Assembly: GCA_964019155.1 (NCBI GenBank)
Contig: CAXHSG010000177.1
Coordinates: 1-64,000, forward strand
Direction of reading: 5' to 3'
DNA length: 64,000 bases
Source: Osedax fenrisi
Taxonomy: Eukaryota; Annelida; Polychaeta; Sabellida; Siboglinidae
In this document: in pieces, positions 62,341-64,000 of the stretch
How the letters are laid out: each line of letters opens with the position of its first letter
Numbering within the stretch: the first letter of the stretch is position 1
Notes under the pieces: generated by a model
Databases searched by the model: none
What the model was told of the DNA's origin: nothing
The model's input: only the letters and a program-made list of their open reading frames with translations
Made by a program: the position numbers and the translations under genes

Positions 62341-64000
62341 GTATAGCATGGGTTTTAATGATAGCATTAGTTTTAAGTATAGAATGGGTTTTAATGATAT
62401 CATTAGTTTTAATGATAGCATGGGTGTTAATGATAGCATTAGTTTTAATGATAGCATTAGTTTTAAGTATAGCATGGGTATTAATGATAGCATTAGTTTT
62501 AAGTATAGCATGGGTGTTAATAATAGCTTTACTTTTAAGTATAACATGGATGTTAATGATAGCATTAGTTTTAAGTATAGCATGGGTGTTAATGATAACA
62601 TTAGTTTTAATGATAGCATTAGTTTTAAGTATATCATATATTTTAATGATATCATTAGTTTTAAGTATAGCATGTGTATTAATGATATCATTAGTTTTAA
62701 GTATAGCATGGGTGTTAATGATAGTATTAGTTTTAAGTATAATATAGATGTTAATGATAGCATTAGTTTTAAGTATAGCATGGGTGTTAATGATAGCAAT
62801 AGTTTTAAGTATAACATGGGTGTTAATGATAGCATTAGTTTTAAGTATAGCATGGGTTTTAATGATAACATTAGTTTTAATTATAACATGGGTGTTAATG
62901 ATAGCATTAGTTTTAATGATAGCATGGGAGTTAATGATAGCATTAGTTTTAAGTATAGAATGGGTAGTAATGATATCATTAGTTTTAAGTATAGCATGGG
63001 TGTTAATGATAGCTTTAGTTTTAAGTATAGCATGGGTGTTAATGATAGCATTAGTTTTAATGATAGCATGGGTGTTAATGATAGCATTAGTTTTAAGTAT
63101 AGCATGGATGTTAATGATAGCTTTAGTTTTAAGTATAGCATGGGTTTTAATGATAGTATTAGTTTTAAGTATAGCATGGGTTTTAATGATATCATTAGTT
63201 TTAAGTATAGCATGGGCGTTAATGATATCATTAGTTTTAAGTATAGCATGGATATTAATGATATCATTAGTTTTAAGTATAGCATGGGTGTTAATGATAG
63301 CATTAGTTTTAAGTATAGCATGGATGTTAATGATAGCATGGGTGATAAGTATAGCATGGGTGATAAGTATAGCATGGGTGTTAATGATAGCATTAGTTTT
63401 AAGTATAGCATGGGTGTTAATGATAGCATTAGTTTTAAGTATAGCATGGGTGTTAATGATAGTATTAGTTTTAAGTATAATATAGATGTTAATGATAGCA
63501 TTAGTTTTAAGTATAGCATGGGTGTTAATGATAGTATTAGTTTTAAGTATAATATAGATGTTAATGATAGCATTAGTTTTAAGTATAGTATGGGTGTTAA
63601 TGATAGCATTAGTTTTAAGTATAACATGGGTGTTAATGATAGCATTAGTTTTAAGTATAGCATGGGTGTTAATGATAGCATTAGTTTTAAGTATAGCATG
63701 GGTAGTAATGATATCATTAGTTTTAAGTACAGCATGGGTGTTAATGATAGCATTAGTTTTAATTATAACATGGGTGTTAATGATAGCATTAGTTTTAATG
63801 ATAGCATGGGTGTTAATGATAGCATTAGTTTTAAGTATAGCATGGGTAGTAATGATATCATTAGTTTTAAGTATAGCATGGGTGTTAATGATAACATTAG
63901 TTTTAATGATATCATTAGTTTTAAGTATATCATGTATGTTAATGATAGCATTAGTTTTAAGTATAGCATGGGTATTAATGATAGCATTAGTTTTAAGTAT
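62341..64000 (+). repeat. Satellite to the right edge
   Basis: Ordinary monomers in an order like 55.2-56.5 and 57.9-59.2 kb, then like 54.8-55.0 kb at the very end. It contains a doubled hybrid half unit near 63346-63381 and two TATAATATAGATG monomers. The array is cut by the window edge inside a monomer; no boundary sequence is visible. Confidence 0.8.

Larger units (their letters stand above)
1..64000 (+). repeat. Continuous 36-bp satellite array (whole window)
   Basis: Every stretch I read is a variant of one 36-bp unit in one orientation, with no inversion and no foreign insert. The unit is half A (GGGTGTTAATGATAGCAT) followed by half B (TAGTTTTAAGTATAGCAT). The consensus has 9 G, 2 C, 11 A and 14 T: about 31% GC, GC skew about +0.64, and no CpG. 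Neighbouring monomers usually differ at one to four sites, while corresponding monomers of HOR copies are nearly identical. Common variable sites are 3 (G/A), 5 (G/A/T), 7 (T/C), 15 (G/T/A), 17 (A/T), 21 (G/C), 24 (T/A) and 33 (G/A/T). Both window edges lie inside the array, so the true length exceeds 64 kb. The species is not recognisable; a eukaryotic satellite is by far the best fit. Confidence 0.98.

Noticed and set aside
1..64000. CRISPR array suggested by a 36-bp repeat
   Set aside because: Units are directly adjacent with no unique spacers, there are no cas genes, and the copy number is far beyond known arrays.
1..64000. Telomeric repeat
   Set aside because: The 36-bp unit is not built from a short G-rich telomere motif, and there is no terminal structure or strand run of simple repeats.
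1..64000. Transposon or retroelement array
   Set aside because: No terminal repeats, target duplications, transposase or reverse transcriptase similarity; homology is purely tandem in one orientation.
1..64000. Nucleosome phasing by five monomers (180 bp)
   Set aside because: Five units do equal 180 bp, but HOR periods are not multiples of 180 and the single-base deletions break the phase, so the sequence gives no support beyond arithmetic.

Overview
The whole 64 kb window is one uninterrupted AT-rich satellite array; both edges fall inside it. The unit is 36 bp: half A (GGGTGTTAATGATAGCAT) followed by half B (TAGTTTTAAGTATAGCAT). A and B agree at 13 of 18 positions, so the 36-mer is itself an old dimer of an 18-bp element. 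About 1,780 monomer equivalents fit in the window. I found no unique sequence, conserved gene, RNA gene, transposon, CRISPR spacer or terminator. An array this long and layered points to a eukaryotic chromosome (heterochromatic, centromeric, subtelomeric or sex/B-chromosome satellite). The species cannot be told from the sequence.

The array is organised as nested higher-order repeats (HORs). Left part: a 2,177-bp HOR (copies starting at 1 and 2178); a ~7.4-kb HOR (3.17-10.59 and 10.61-17.92 kb) that contains a 2,517-bp nested repeat; then a 5,232-bp HOR (17.63-22.35 and 22.86-27.58 kb). Middle: a 251-bp duplication (28.1-28.6 kb), a ~1.62-1.65-kb pair (29.0-31.9 kb), a 1,330-bp tandem pair (32.8-35.5 kb) and a mosaic stretch. 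Right: a 5,540-bp pair (38.2-40.9 and 43.8-46.4 kb), a 2,718-bp tandem pair (44.0-49.4 kb), a 1,350-bp repeat inside it, a 3,636-bp tandem pair (47.7-55.0 kb), and 2,554- and 1,098-bp repeats (56.6-62.3 kb).

HOR periods are multiples of 18 bp, less a few bases explained by single-base-deletion monomers carried in the block. This fits unequal exchange in register with the 18-bp half unit. Hybrid half units (A joined to B, B joined to A) record such exchanges directly.

Because 36 is divisible by 3 and the consensus has no stop in four of six frames, very long open frames appear on both strands, the longest 4,514 codons (43992-57536). I treat these as by-products of the repeat and not as genes: frameshifted monomers occur at dozens of sites and are copied along with the HORs, and nothing resembling a gene boundary is visible. 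No CDS is annotated. The features below are therefore repeat units, HOR copies, landmark variants and the open frames a reader might mistake for genes.
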